Of a stretch of DNA of 64,000 nt, positions 1-8,575 are shown piece after piece. Each line of letters starts with the position of its first letter. The first letter of the stretch is position 1. Source of the DNA: Eubacterium sp. GTDB taxonomy: Bacteria; Bacillota; Clostridia; Lachnospirales; Lachnospiraceae. The translations under genes and the position numbers were made by a program. The notes beneath the pieces are model-generated. The model had not been told where the DNA came from and ran no database searches. It was given only the letters and a program-made list of their open reading frames with translations. Location: assembly GCA_022794015.1 (NCBI GenBank), contig JAAWDZ010000052.1:62001-126000 (forward strand), in the 5' to 3' direction.

Positions 1-546
1 GCCCAGACCGATAGCGCGCGCTACTTTATCAAAGGCTTCCCCCGCAGCGTCGTCCATGGTACGGCCTAGAATTTCATAAGTCAGGTAATCCTGAACTTTG
101 ACCAGATGGGTGTGTCCGCCGGATACAACGAGGCATAAAAACGGCGGCTCCAGTTCCTGACTTTCAATGTAATTGGCGCAAATGTGGCCTTCAATATGAT
201 GTACGCCAATCAAAGGAATCTTTTTGGCGTAACTGATTGCCTTTGCTTCTGCAACTCCCACCAAAAGGGCGCCTACCAGACCCGGACCGTAGGTAACTGC
301 GATGGCGTCTATGTCATCTAAAGTCATTTCTGCCGCTTTTAAAGCTTCCAAAATAACCTGATTTATTTTTTCAATGTGCTTTCTGGATGCAATTTCCGGT
401 ACAACACCGCCGTAAATGGTGTGCAGCGCTATCTGCGAGGAGATAATATTAGAACGGACATCGCGCCCGTCTACAACGACGGCTGCCGCCGTTTCGTCAC
501 ATGAGCTTTCAATAGCCAGAATACGGACTTCTTTTTGCTTAATCAT
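1..546 (-). CDS. tsaD: TsaD, tRNA t6A37 threonylcarbamoyltransferase (N-terminal 182 codons)
   Basis: TsaD transfers the threonylcarbamoyl group to A37 of ANN-decoding tRNAs, working with TsaB and TsaE. The visible part starts at an ATG at 544-546 ([21 protein letters not shown]) and runs off the left edge after 182 codons; the family is about 340 residues long. The N-terminal [11 protein letters not shown]-binding motif, the metal-binding HHIEGH motif, SGGHTHL and [10 protein letters not shown] are all readable. The start overlaps the last 8 bases of the upstream small gene, so the two are probably translationally coupled. tsaB and tsaE lie in the same cluster about 2 kb upstream. Identification is secure. 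Confidence 0.95.
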   Translation of the reverse strand, partial: MIKQKEVRILAIESSCDETAAAVVVDGRDVRSNIISSQIALHTIYGGVVPEIASRKHIEKINQVILEALKAAEMTLDDIDAIAVTYGPGLVGALLVGVAEAKAISYAKKIPLIGVHHIEGHICANYIESQELEPPFLCLVVSGGHTHLVKVQDYLTYEILGRTMDDAAGEAFDKVARAIGLG

Positions 547-1111
547 TTTCTGCCGTTTCTCCTTGTTTTAACTGAAATGCCAGTATTTTCCAGTTTCCAT
601 CCGCATCCCTGCGCAATATATAATCCTGGAAACTCTTTGTAAAACCATCTTTGCTGCGTACAAAATACGAGCTTTCTACATAGGCACATTCAGCGCCTTC
701 TATGGTTGCATATTTGACTTCATTGGTATCGCAGACGGAAGCATTGTTAATCGTCTTTTTCTGCCTGCGGTAGTTTTCGGCTTCCTGGCGCACCTGCTGG
801 CTATACTGCTCTGCCGGATTGTTATCGGCCAGCTCCTGATCCATCAAAAGACGCGCCTGGTCTGTCAGTTTATCAAACTCCTCGTCTGTGTAGGACTCAT
901 TATAATAGCAGCACAGAATCCGATTATAAAATTTTACCACTTCTCTGGGGGTAGCAGGATAATTATCCCCTTCCAGCTCTTTTAAAATAACCTTCTGTAC
1001 CTCTGATATATCCGTTTCCTCTGCCGTCTTTCGGTTCGAAAGGTAATAATATCCTCCCACTACCAGACTGATGCAGATAATTCCTATCAGTACATTTCTG
1101 ATAATTTTCAT
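539..1111 (-). CDS. Uncharacterised membrane-anchored protein, 190 aa
   Basis: I do not recognise a characterised function. The protein has one N-terminal hydrophobic segment (about residues 7-25, [16 protein letters not shown]) and then a soluble domain of about 165 residues. The soluble part has a conserved-looking end ([20 protein letters not shown]) typical of small extracytoplasmic NTF2/DUF4878-like folds. It may belong to a DUF family common in Lachnospiraceae (DUF6715-like; recalled, not checked). It sits 3 bases after the rnz stop and overlaps tsaD by 8 bases, so it belongs to the rnz-tsaD transcription unit. There is no lipobox cysteine, so it is membrane-tethered rather than a lipoprotein. 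Confidence 0.7.
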   Translation of the reverse strand: MKIIRNVLIGIICISLVVGGYYYLSNRKTAEETDISEVQKVILKELEGDNYPATPREVVKFYNRILCCYYNESYTDEEFDKLTDQARLLMDQELADNNPAEQYSQQVRQEAENYRRQKKTINNASVCDTNEVKYATIEGAECAYVESSYFVRSKDGFTKSFQDYILRRDADGNWKILAFQLKQGETAEND

Positions 1112-1114
1112 AGA

Positions 1115-2026
1115 CTATTCCTCCTCAAATTCCAATTCTACAGTACGCCCGTCAAAGCCAAGGCCCGCCGCGCCAAAAATAGCCTTTACCTTTGGCATAT
1201 AGGATTCAGCACGTACTAAAGACGGACTGAAATGAGTAAGCCAAAGCTCTTTTACGCAAGCTTCCCTGGCCAGCTCTGCCGCCTCATAAAATGTCATATG
1301 CTTATACTGTCGTGCCTTTTCCAGTTTTTCCTCTTCCGCATACATGCCTTCGCAGATAAATAAATCCGAACGTTTCGCTGCCTGTACAATTCCCTGCGTC
1401 GGCCTGCTGTCCGTACAGTAAGTAACCTTAATCCCCTTCCGCGGCGCTCCAAGCACCATATCCGGAGTATAAACGATACCGTTTTCTTCCATTGTCTGAC
1501 CATGCTGCAGCCGGTTCCAAAAGCGCTGCGGAATTTTCTGTGCTTTTACACGCTCTATGTCAAATTTTCCGATGCGCGGAATAGAAACGCTGTACCCATA
1601 ACAGGGAACATTGTGATTCACGCGAAACGCATGAATCTGGTATCCGCACAGACTGATATCCTCTGTCGTTTCCGTCAGCTCTCTGTAATGAATTTCAAAA
1701 GGCAGCTCCGGCGCAATCACGCGCAGCGCATTTACCACACGTTCCAGCCCCTTAGGCCCTATCACAGTCAACGGCTCTGTCCTTTCGGCATTTCCCATCG
1801 TCAGCAAAAATCCGGGCAGTCCGCTAATATGATCCGCATGATAATGTGTAAAACACATGATATCAATCGGCTTAAAGCTATATCCCTGCTCCTTCATTGC
1901 AACCTGCGTCCCTTCCCCGCAGTCAATCAAAAGGCTGCTCCCATTGTATCTTGTAAGCAGCGCCGTCAGACGCCGGTACGGCAGCGGCATCATCCCTGCG
2001 GTCCCCAGTAAACATACATCTAACAT
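1115..2026 (-). CDS. rnz: Ribonuclease Z (tRNA 3'-processing endonuclease)
   Basis: This 303-residue metallo-beta-lactamase-fold protein cuts the 3' trailer from tRNA precursors. The zinc motif HYHADH is at residues 61-66, preceded by the ElaC-type DCGEGTQ motif. Later metal ligands are in YCTDSRP and in LTHFSPS near the C terminus. The length is normal for the short (ElaC) form. The ATG at 2026 follows a clear AGGAGG. It lies between rimI (65 bases upstream) and the small membrane protein (3 bases downstream), in a unit rich in tRNA-maturation genes. Confidence 0.95.
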   Translation of the reverse strand: MLDVCLLGTAGMMPLPYRRLTALLTRYNGSSLLIDCGEGTQVAMKEQGYSFKPIDIMCFTHYHADHISGLPGFLLTMGNAERTEPLTVIGPKGLERVVNALRVIAPELPFEIHYRELTETTEDISLCGYQIHAFRVNHNVPCYGYSVSIPRIGKFDIERVKAQKIPQRFWNRLQHGQTMEENGIVYTPDMVLGAPRKGIKVTYCTDSRPTQGIVQAAKRSDLFICEGMYAEEEKLEKARQYKHMTFYEAAELAREACVKELWLTHFSPSLVRAESYMPKVKAIFGAAGLGFDGRTVELEFEEE

Positions 2027-2091
2027 ATTTCCTCCTGTATTCTTTCTAAAACTATGACGAAAGATAACGGTTCAGACAATCTGCCCTGTTA

Positions 2092-2538
2092 CTACGAAAG
2101 CGCATCGATCCGATTCATAATATACGCATCTTCCTTTGGCAGAATATAAAAATCTTTTCGGACTCCCTGACGAACAAACCCGTGTTTTTCATATAAACAA
2201 ATTGCCGCCTGATTGGAAACGCGCACCTCCAGAAAAAAACGGCGCACGCCGTATGCACGCCCCTCCGCAAGAATGGACCGCATCAGCTGATCCGCTATGC
2301 CTTTTCGCTGTGAATCTGACCGGACAGCAACGTTGATAATCTCTCCCTCGTCTGCCGCCATATACAGCCCGCAATAGCCCAATACCACATCATATTTTAC
2401 CGAAACCAGAAAGCAGGCATTTTCAAGCGGCAGCGCCTCTGCAAATCCCTGTCTGTCCCACGGCTGTGAAAATGAACCTGCTGCAATGGATGCAGCCTGA
2501 TCCAAATCTGCTTCTGTCATTTTCCTAATCTTCAGCAT
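2092..2538 (-). CDS. rimI: RimI-type ribosomal-protein-alanine N-acetyltransferase
   Basis: This is a GNAT-fold acetyltransferase of 148 residues, as in S18-alanine acetyltransferase RimI. The start used is MLKIRKMTEAD at 2538; a longer open frame upstream only reads through tsaB. The acetyl-CoA loop is visible as SDSQRKGIADQL after a GEIINVAV strand, and the C-terminal half carries LYEKHGFVRQG. The gene overlaps the tsaB stop by 14 bases. The tsaE-tsaB-rimI-tsaD order is widely conserved in Firmicutes, which supports the name over a generic GNAT. Confidence 0.92.
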   Translation of the reverse strand: MLKIRKMTEADLDQAASIAAGSFSQPWDRQGFAEALPLENACFLVSVKYDVVLGYCGLYMAADEGEIINVAVRSDSQRKGIADQLMRSILAEGRAYGVRRFFLEVRVSNQAAICLYEKHGFVRQGVRKDFYILPKEDAYIMNRIDALS

Positions 2539-3235
2539 GTTCTTTCGCCATCCTCTCCCGTTCTGCCTGGGAAAGCCGTAAATAATCCGGCTTATGCGCC
2601 TCTGCCGTAACGATGTTCCCTTCCATATAATACTGCATGGCCAAAGCTGCCAGTGCGCCTGCTCTCTGTTTGTTGACATGGGGCGGTGCAAATGTATAGG
2701 AAACACGGCACTCTGCCTCAATATACGGCCGAAATACTGCCACGCCGTCCCCCAAAAACACAGCCGGCTTTCCTATATGGTTTATTTCGGCTACAATTTC
2801 TCCAATATCAACCGCACACTGCTCTTTTATGACTTCCATTTCATTGCCACAAAACCGGTACAATCCGGTGTACGTCTGATTCCTCCTGGCATCCATCAAC
2901 GGACATACCAAATCCCTGTGCCCTGCCAGATTATATGCAATCGCATCTACCGTCGGCACCTGCACCACCGGTTTGTCAAGCGCCATTGCAAGCCCTTTCA
3001 CTGTGGCAGAGCCAATCCGAAGCCCTGTAAAAGAGCCTGGCCCTCCCGCTACGGCAATGGCGTCTAAGCTGCTTAAATCCAGCTCTATCATCTTCGCCAG
3101 CTCATCCAGCATAGGCAGCAGTGTCTGAGAATGTGTCTTTTTATAATTGACGGTAAATTCTCCCAGCAAATCCCCGTCACAGACTACTGCCACGCTCGCC
3201 ACAAGGCCAGAGCTGTCAATTGCCAATATTCTCAT
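2525..3235 (-). CDS. tsaB: TsaB, t6A biosynthesis dimerisation subunit
   Basis: TsaB is the non-catalytic ASKHA-fold partner that holds TsaD and TsaE in the t6A complex. The 236-residue product begins MRILAIDSS and contains the family motif AGGPGSFTGLRIG followed by GLAMALDKPV. The length is normal. It overlaps tsaE by 4 bases upstream and rimI by 14 bases downstream, so the three are translationally coupled. Confidence 0.95.
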   Translation of the reverse strand: MRILAIDSSGLVASVAVVCDGDLLGEFTVNYKKTHSQTLLPMLDELAKMIELDLSSLDAIAVAGGPGSFTGLRIGSATVKGLAMALDKPVVQVPTVDAIAYNLAGHRDLVCPLMDARRNQTYTGLYRFCGNEMEVIKEQCAVDIGEIVAEINHIGKPAVFLGDGVAVFRPYIEAECRVSYTFAPPHVNKQRAGALAALAMQYYMEGNIVTAEAHKPDYLRLSQAERERMAKEHAED

Positions 3236-3672
3236 AAAGATACCTCTGTTATAGTAATTTTACGATAATCAAACCCTTTTTCCAAATCTTTTTCTACGGT
3301 AATCTCCGTATGCCGCGGCGGTAAAAGCTCCGCAATATAATTACCCCATTCCACCATGGTAAGCCCTTCGCCATAGAAATAATCTTCATACCCGATTTCT
3401 TCCATTTCCTCCGGATCTGTGATCCGGTAAACATCAAAATGATAAAATGGCAGCCTGCCTCCCTCATACGTCTGTACAATCGTAAAGGTCGGGCTGCACA
3501 CGGGTTCTTCAATTCCAAGGCCTGCTGCAATCCCCTGTGTAAACACTGTCTTACCGACACCCAGATCTCCGATCAGAGTATACACCTCACCCGGCTTCGC
3601 TTCCTCCCCCAGACGCCTGCCCAGTGCAAACGTCTCCTCTCTGGAGTTCGTTTCTATTACTTTCTGCATCAT
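3232..3672 (-). CDS. tsaE: TsaE, t6A biosynthesis ATPase
   Basis: TsaE is the small P-loop ATPase that drives turnover of the TsaBD complex. The 146-residue product has a Walker A motif GDLGVGKT at residues 35-42 and the family signature CSPTFTIVQTY. The C-terminal FHFDVYRI and MVEWGNYI motifs are also present. It starts directly after the TAG stop of the upstream gene, with two adjacent ATG codons behind AAGGTGA; either may be used. Confidence 0.94.
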   Translation of the reverse strand: MMQKVIETNSREETFALGRRLGEEAKPGEVYTLIGDLGVGKTVFTQGIAAGLGIEEPVCSPTFTIVQTYEGGRLPFYHFDVYRITDPEEMEEIGYEDYFYGEGLTMVEWGNYIAELLPPRHTEITVEKDLEKGFDYRKITITEVSL

Positions 3673-4170
3673 CTATTTCACCTTAAATCTGTATTTCGGT
3701 AAATGTTCGCCTGCAATCTGGCAAAGCACCCCGTACTCTCTTTCAATCTGTCCCTTTGGAATAATAAAAGCATTTATCCGGGTACTGTATATCAGCACAT
3801 TATGCCTGGTCGAAATCATCTTATAAACCTGATCCCATGGCAAATCTCCCGCTTCGTCTTCCTGCGACGTATGTATCCCATCCGAATCCACACGATAATG
3901 CAGCGGCCGCCGCAAAACCTCAGACGCCATAATCTGCCGTTTCGAGTGCAGATAAAGCGATATCGGCAAATAAAGCAGAATCACGACGCCAAACACCGCA
4001 TACAGTATGGTATACGTTATTTCTACCGAACCACGGGTCTTCACTGACACGAAAAAACATAAAACCGCTATCAAAATCGAAACAATCCCCTGACTTCCCG
4101 TATACGCATGATACATGCTGAAACAGTACATATCTTTGCTGTCTAATGTAATATCAAATTCTGTTTCCAT
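3673..4170 (-). CDS. YcxB-like membrane protein
   Basis: This 165-residue protein has two adjacent transmembrane segments (IVSILIAVLCFFVSV and ILYAVFGVVILLYLPISLYL) followed by a soluble C-terminal domain. The layout resembles the YcxB family (PH-like domain after a TM hairpin), for which no function is established. The start was placed at METEFDIT (4170), which follows GGGAGG at 7 bases; an in-frame start 27 bases further upstream lacks such a site. It is the first gene of the tsaE-tsaB-rimI unit, with a good sigma-A promoter about 70 bases upstream. Confidence 0.72.
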   Translation of the reverse strand: METEFDITLDSKDMYCFSMYHAYTGSQGIVSILIAVLCFFVSVKTRGSVEITYTILYAVFGVVILLYLPISLYLHSKRQIMASEVLRRPLHYRVDSDGIHTSQEDEAGDLPWDQVYKMISTRHNVLIYSTRINAFIIPKGQIEREYGVLCQIAGEHLPKYRFKVK

Positions 4171-4188
4171 GCTAACCTCCCTGAGCAG

Positions 4189-4210
4189 TATGGCCATTTG
4201 GCCGTTTCAT
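4189..4210. repeat. 22-bp palindromic repeat, copy A
   Basis: A 22-bp unit with core GGCCATTTGGCC (a perfect 5-bp inverted repeat with a 2-base loop). It matches the unit at 13679-13700 at 20 of 22 positions. It lies in the 5' untranslated region of the ycxB-like/tsaE transcript, between the promoter and the Shine-Dalgarno sequence. It could form a small leader hairpin or be a protein site. Confidence 0.55.
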
Positions 4211-4236
4211 AAGGCATCTCTTTGGTATATGAAAAG

Positions 4237-4265
4237 AGTATAGCATTGTTTCTTCTATTTCACAA
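4237..4265 (-). promoter_or_regulatory. Sigma-A promoter for ycxB-like/tsaEB-rimI unit
   Basis: On the minus strand there is a -35 TTGTGA (4260-4265), a 17-base spacer and a -10 TATACT (4237-4242). Start of transcription would be near 4230, giving a leader of about 60 bases that contains palindromic repeat copy A. Confidence 0.65.
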
Positions 4266-4341
4266 GATATGGTTGAATATGAATTTCCAGGAGACAGTAA
4301 ATTTTAACTGTTTACACGCCACTGTAACCATAGAAGTATAC

Positions 4342-4669
4342 TTCGACATTTTTCTACAATTCTTCTGTAATCCGACAAATTACAGTTTTCTTTCCCTTTT
4401 GTTCGACATATTTTCACATTTGAAATGTCAATTCTTTTTTTCTTCTTTTTTACAATTTTACCAACTTTATTGTAAACCCACAAAACAAGCGTTCTGTTTT
4501 TGTCCTGGTTTTTAAAAATATAAACAACAATTTGCTTTCTTTTTTTGTGGATAAGGTGGATAACTTCGTGTATAACTCTATTTTTTCTATTTTTCGGCAT
4601 TTCCGAAAGTGGATAACTTTCCACATCCTTCCACATAAAACTACACCCTTATTTTGACATTTTTCGACA
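4342..4669. promoter_or_regulatory. Three Spo0A-type boxes (TTCGACA / TGTCGAA)
   Basis: The heptamer TTCGACA, the complement of the Spo0A box TGTCGAA, occurs exactly at 4342-4348, 4402-4408 and 4663-4669. Near matches such as TCCGACA lie between. All are in the AT-rich 4.2-5.0 kb intergenic stretch, in the same orientation. By base composition an exact heptamer is expected far less than three times in about 330 bp. Spo0A binding is inferred from the motif alone. Confidence 0.45.
4546..4625. promoter_or_regulatory. DnaA-box cluster 1
   Basis: TGTGGATAA at 4546-4554 is a perfect DnaA box (TTATCCACA on the other strand). GGTGGATAA (4555-4563) and AGTGGATAA (4608-4616) each have one mismatch. 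CGTGTATAA (4567-4575) and CTTTCCACA (4617-4625) have two. The cluster is in AT-rich DNA without a gene and is interleaved with Spo0A-type boxes. The rest of the gap, to 4960, shows a short TGCAGGA/TCCTGCA hairpin at 4729-4753 and nothing else I recognise. Confidence 0.5.
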
Positions 4670-4960
4670 GCAAATTACAATTTGTGCACTTTAAACAAAA
4701 GCTTCTGATGCATAACTATTTAAATTTTTGCAGGATTCAAAAAAACTCCTGCATTTTCCTGCAGTATTTACTGTCTCTGGCAAAGCTAAGACACTTCTGA
4801 TTTCCGGCAGTATCCTTTGTATCAAATACCACAGCAGATATTCTATTCATAACGGTGTTTTACACTGAAGGAAATATCGGTTCAGAAGAAACATCCATAC
4901 AAGTGATTGTTAGCTTCGTCCTATCGAATGGACAGCTATAGGAACCGTTAAAGGACAGTA

Positions 4961-4988
4961 AAAAAGGAATCCCTTCAGGGATTCCTTT
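4961..4988 (-). terminator. Intrinsic terminator after the NlpC/P60 gene
   Basis: A perfect 11-bp stem (AAAGGAATCCC / GGGATTCCTTT, 4963-4973 and 4978-4988) has a 4-base loop. On the minus strand it is followed by a run of five T. It lies 5 bases past the NlpC/P60 stop. Confidence 0.88.
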
Positions 4989-4993
4989 GTATC

Positions 4994-6142
4994 TTAAAAT
5001 ATTCTGCGTACTGCTATAATTGGCTTATATCCTACAGAGGATGTTTTAATACCAGTTGCTTCTGTGCTTGCATGTACGATTGTACCGTTTCCTATGTAAA
5101 TTGCAACGTGACCGCTGTAGCATACGATATCCCCCGGCTGCATCTCAGATGGGCTGACCCCGTATCCTACGCCTGCCAGTGCAGATGAGGAGTGTGGAAG
5201 ACCTACGCCAAATGCTGCATATACTGCCATAACAAATCCGGAACAATCTGCACCGTTTGTCAGGCTTGTCCCACCCCAGACATACGGATTACCTATAAAC
5301 TGGCATGCATAATTGGCAACTGCACTTCCGTTTGAACTGCCCGGCGCAGATGCTTTACCGGAAGATTTGGAAGAACTTTTCCCTGACCTGGCTGCGGCTG
5401 CACGCTCTGCTGCTTCTGCGGCCGCTTTGCGCTCTGCCTCTTCTCTGGCAAGACGTGCCTCTTCTTCTGCCTTGGATTCTGCTGTTACAAATTCAATGGA
5501 CTTGCTTACATAATCATTGGATACATAACCTTCGCCTTCTTCGATGGCAACCTTCGTCCAGCCATTTTCTGACTCATCTGTAATCGTCAAATCCTCCTGA
5601 TCCGGAACCATGCCTAATACGTCGGATTCTGTCGTAGGTTCGGTACGCACAAACAGCGTTTCCGTATGTACAGTCGCCACACGCCTGCTGACCTTCTTCG
5701 CCAGCTCTTCATCACCGCATACTACAAATTCACTCTTTACATATCCGGTCACATTACCGGAAGTAATCTTATACCAGTCTCCTTCTGTCTCTTCTACAGT
5801 TGCTGCAGAATTATTGTACAGCTTGCCGACTACGTTACCCTCTTCGCCGGCAGCATCTCTGACATTTACATAGTTGTCCACCTGCGCAATCGCAATATCC
5901 GCATATTCGGACTTCTTAATAGAAGCCTCCTCGGCCGCTGCCGAAACACAATCCGCTACTCTCTGTGATATCCCTGCCGACGCATTGATAAATTTGTCAC
6001 TGTTATCCAATGCAATAGATGTAATCGCCGGCGCTCCTGCTACCGGGATATTGGCCAAAACCCTCACTGGCACACTGCCAAGCGTCATCGCTGCGGCCAT
6101 ACAGCATGCTGTAGTCCGAAGCATTCTCCGATTCAAATTCAT
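4994..6142 (-). CDS. Secreted SH3b-NlpC/P60 peptidoglycan endopeptidase
   Basis: This predicted extracellular cell-wall hydrolase of 382 residues cuts peptide stems of peptidoglycan. It has a signal peptide (about 1-30), then two bacterial SH3 domains (about 88-142, starting NVRDAAGEEGNVVG, and about 155-215, starting FVRTEPTTESDVLG). A charged Ala/Glu/Lys-rich linker, probably coiled coil, covers about 222-262. The C-terminal NlpC/P60 domain begins near 268. Catalytic Cys is in ADCSGFV and His in SGHVAIYIGN; the third residue of the triad is the later His of TIVHAS. Start and RBS (GGAGG) are clear. It is monocistronic, with its own consensus promoter and terminator. Confidence 0.92.
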   Translation of the reverse strand: MNLNRRMLRTTACCMAAAMTLGSVPVRVLANIPVAGAPAITSIALDNSDKFINASAGISQRVADCVSAAAEEASIKKSEYADIAIAQVDNYVNVRDAAGEEGNVVGKLYNNSAATVEETEGDWYKITSGNVTGYVKSEFVVCGDEELAKKVSRRVATVHTETLFVRTEPTTESDVLGMVPDQEDLTITDESENGWTKVAIEEGEGYVSNDYVSKSIEFVTAESKAEEEARLAREEAERKAAAEAAERAAAARSGKSSSKSSGKASAPGSSNGSAVANYACQFIGNPYVWGGTSLTNGADCSGFVMAVYAAFGVGLPHSSSALAGVGYGVSPSEMQPGDIVCYSGHVAIYIGNGTIVHASTEATGIKTSSVGYKPIIAVRRIF

Positions 6143-6224
6143 GTAATGTTATCCTCCAAAATTTATGTATTCATTTTTAATATGTTACTTTGTTTTACGA
6201 AAGTATTAATATAATTACGTGGTC

Positions 6225-6253
6225 ATTATAACAAATTGATTTTTTCCCGTCAA
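6225..6253 (-). promoter_or_regulatory. Near-consensus sigma-A promoter of the NlpC/P60 gene
   Basis: On the minus strand: TTGACG (6248-6253), 17-base spacer, TATAAT (6225-6230). The leader to the ATG is about 75 bases. The strength of the match suggests high constitutive expression. Confidence 0.8.
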
Positions 6254-6397
6254 GACCATTAAGGAATGAATGTGAAAAAATGTCAGAATCTGGTTACTTT
6301 TCACACGCCAATGTTCCGCAAAGTTCGCAAAATCGCATCTTTTTGGGATTTCTGCGCATCGCGAAACGTCCGTACCCAGCTGCAAGGTAAACTGACA

Positions 6398-6437
6398 AAA
6401 GCCACCCCTGGACTCTGACGAGCCGCAGGGTGGCTTT
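6398..6437 (-). terminator. Terminator after kdgK
   Basis: Stem AAAGCCACCC (6398-6407) pairs perfectly with GGGTGGCTTT (6428-6437). On the minus strand it is followed by TTTTGTC. It lies about 75 bases after the kdgK stop. The remaining bases between this site and the 6.25-kb promoter show no gene. Confidence 0.65.
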
Positions 6438-6511
6438 GCTATTCTTTTAAAACGGTCAGCCTCTTGTACCCACAGGGCTTGATATGTGCGGCTGCCTGTT
6501 TCCACACTTTA

Positions 6512-7609
6512 CTATCTCTGCACCCTGGCGCCTGCGCCGCCCATAATGGCTTCTACTTCTTTTTTACCTGCCATTGTCGTATCGCCCGGCGTCGTCATGG
6601 CCAGTGCTCCATGGGCTGCCCCGTAATTTACCGCAAGCTCTGCATCCCCTGTAGTCATCAGCCCATAAATCAGGCCGGATGCAAAAGAATCTCCGCCGCC
6701 GACACGATCCAGAATCTCAAGCCCCTTATAATCCTTTGATTTATAAATTTCTCCGTCTGCCCAGCAGATTGCACCCCAGTCATTGACGGTTGCTGTCTTT
6801 ACGGTACGAAGCGTCGTCGCTACCGCTTTAAAATTCGGATAAGTTTCTGCCGCCAGATTGATCATTCTCTTATAACCATCCAGATTCAGTTCCTTTAAAT
6901 TTTCATCATTTCCTTCAATTTCAAATCCGAGGCAGGCCGTAAAGTCTTCCTCGTTTCCAATCATCACATCTACATACCCTGCAATTTCTTTATTTATTTC
7001 CTGTGCTTTCGCCTGACCGCCGATGGCATTCCACATGGACGGGCGGTAATTGAGATCATAGGAAACAATGGTGCCATATTTCTTTGCTGTCTTAATAGCA
7101 GCCAGAACCGTTTCACAGGACTGCCCGGAAAGAGCGGCATATATGCCTCCGGTATGCAGCCACCGCACACCCAGTTCTCCAAATATATAGTCAAAATCAA
7201 AATCTTCCGGTTTTGCCTTTGAAATTGCCGTATTGGCCCGGTCTGAACAGCCTACTGCCCCGCGGATGCCAAAACCCCGCTCTGTAAAATTAATTCCGTT
7301 TCTGCAGATCCTTCCGATTCCATCGGTTTTCATCCATTTAATCAATGAAGTATCCACGCCGCCCTGCAGAATAAAATCTTCCATCAACATTCCCACTTCA
7401 TTGTCCGCAAAAGCCGTAATAATTGCTGTATTCATACCAAAACATCTGCGCAGCCCTCTGACCACATTGTATTCTCCACCGCCTTCCCAGGCACGAAAAC
7501 TTCTGGCCGTACGTATCCTTCCCTCTCCCGGATCCAGACGAAGCATAACTTCTCCAAGGGATACGGCATCATATTTACATTCCTGTCCTGATCTTACATT
7601 TAATTTCAT
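6512..7609 (-). CDS. kdgK: 2-keto-3-deoxygluconate kinase (PfkB family)
   Basis: This kinase phosphorylates KDG to KDPG in uronate catabolism. The 365-residue PfkB-family protein has the substrate-side GGGEYNVVRGL motif near residue 45. The C-terminal PfkB signature DRVGGGDSFASG supplies the anion hole and catalytic Asp. The sugar specificity comes mainly from context: it is followed upstream in the operon by the KDPG aldolase (13-base gap) and faces uxaC. GGAGG precedes the ATG at 9 bases. It is somewhat longer than E. coli KdgK, as in many Clostridia. A related ribokinase-type specificity cannot be excluded from sequence alone. Confidence 0.88.
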   Translation of the reverse strand: MKLNVRSGQECKYDAVSLGEVMLRLDPGEGRIRTARSFRAWEGGGEYNVVRGLRRCFGMNTAIITAFADNEVGMLMEDFILQGGVDTSLIKWMKTDGIGRICRNGINFTERGFGIRGAVGCSDRANTAISKAKPEDFDFDYIFGELGVRWLHTGGIYAALSGQSCETVLAAIKTAKKYGTIVSYDLNYRPSMWNAIGGQAKAQEINKEIAGYVDVMIGNEEDFTACLGFEIEGNDENLKELNLDGYKRMINLAAETYPNFKAVATTLRTVKTATVNDWGAICWADGEIYKSKDYKGLEILDRVGGGDSFASGLIYGLMTTGDAELAVNYGAAHGALAMTTPGDTTMAGKKEVEAIMGGAGARVQR

Positions 7610-7622
7610 CTGAAATTACCTC

Positions 7623-8261
7623 CTATGCCCGAATGTTCTTTACCAGTTCCACTGCCTCTTTTGCCAGCTCACGGATCTTATCAAATTCTCCATTTTCAAT
7701 CAGATCCCCTTTTACCATCCAGCTTCCGCCGCAGCAGAGGATTTTATCACAGCTTAAATAATCAGAAAGATTTTTTGCATTGATTCCTCCGGTAGGCATA
7801 AATTTCAGCATGGTATAGGGAGCCGCCAGAGCCTTAATGGCCGAAACGCCGCCAAACTGTTCCGCCGGAAAAAATTTCACCACTTCAAGGCCCCGCTTTA
7901 CCGCCTGCGCCACCTCAGAAGGTGTTAGACAGCCTGGAAATACCGGGATTCCTTTTTCCAGGCAAGCATCTACAATTTCCGGGTCAAATCCCGGACTTAC
8001 AATAAATTTCGCTCCGGCATCTACTGCACGTATGACCTGATCTTTTGTCAGCACCGTACCGGCGCCCACTAACATATCTGGATACTTCCCGGCTATCTGT
8101 CGTACAGACTCTTCTGCCGCCTCTGTCCGAAAGGTCACTTCTGCACAGGGAAGCCCTCCCTCTGCCAGTGCGTCTGCAAGTGGCGCCGCATCCTTTGCAT
8201 CATTTAATACTACCACCGGAACAACGCCAAATTCCCTGAATTGTTCTTCTATTTGTTTCAA
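7623..8261 (-). CDS. eda: KDPG/KHG aldolase
   Basis: The enzyme cleaves 2-keto-3-deoxy-6-phosphogluconate to pyruvate and glyceraldehyde-3-phosphate. The 212-residue protein has the class I aldolase residues of this family: Glu in EVTFRT and the Schiff-base Lys in VKFFPAEQFGG, with MPTGGI as phosphate-binding motif. The start codon is TTG at 8261, with AGGAGG 8 bases upstream. It is the first gene of the eda-kdgK pair. Confidence 0.93.
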   Translation of the reverse strand: MKQIEEQFREFGVVPVVVLNDAKDAAPLADALAEGGLPCAEVTFRTEAAEESVRQIAGKYPDMLVGAGTVLTKDQVIRAVDAGAKFIVSPGFDPEIVDACLEKGIPVFPGCLTPSEVAQAVKRGLEVVKFFPAEQFGGVSAIKALAAPYTMLKFMPTGGINAKNLSDYLSCDKILCCGGSWMVKGDLIENGEFDKIRELAKEAVELVKNIRA

Positions 8262-8292
8262 ACTTCTTTCCTCCTATCTAAAAAATAACATG

Positions 8293-8493
8293 TTATTTCA
8301 GGCACTGCTTCATCAGCTCATATACAACCTGCTCTTTTATGATCCAAAACTCATCTGTCACTTCCTGACAGAGTTCTGCAATCTGCGTCAAATCTTCTCC
8401 CCGGAATTCTATATTTGGAAAGAACTGCCACGGCCAATATCTTTGCATCATCCCTTTTATGCTCTTTATAAAATTTAAGTATTCCCATATCAC
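8293..8493 (-). other. Possible small ORF or gene remnant between eda and uxaC
   Basis: A 66-codon frame opens with GTG (MIWEYLNF) and ends in ELMKQCLK followed by TAA. Its C-terminal half reads like real protein (helical, Glu/Gln-rich), while the overlapping frame to its right is open to 8551. This suggests a frameshifted or decayed gene more than an active one. I recognise no family. The Shine-Dalgarno sequence is weak. It lies in the 460-base divergent gap between eda and uxaC. Confidence 0.2.
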
Positions 8494-8575
8494 CCTGGAT
8501 TTTATACTTATGCCGCCTATATTGCGGTAAAACCATTTTCATCCGGCGCACACCATAAAAAGCGCAATGTAAAAT

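Noticed and set aside
4342-4625. Chromosomal replication origin at the first DnaA-box cluster
   Set aside because: Genes on both sides run on the same strand, no dnaA, dnaN, rpmH or gyr genes are present, and a second similar cluster lies 9 kb away.
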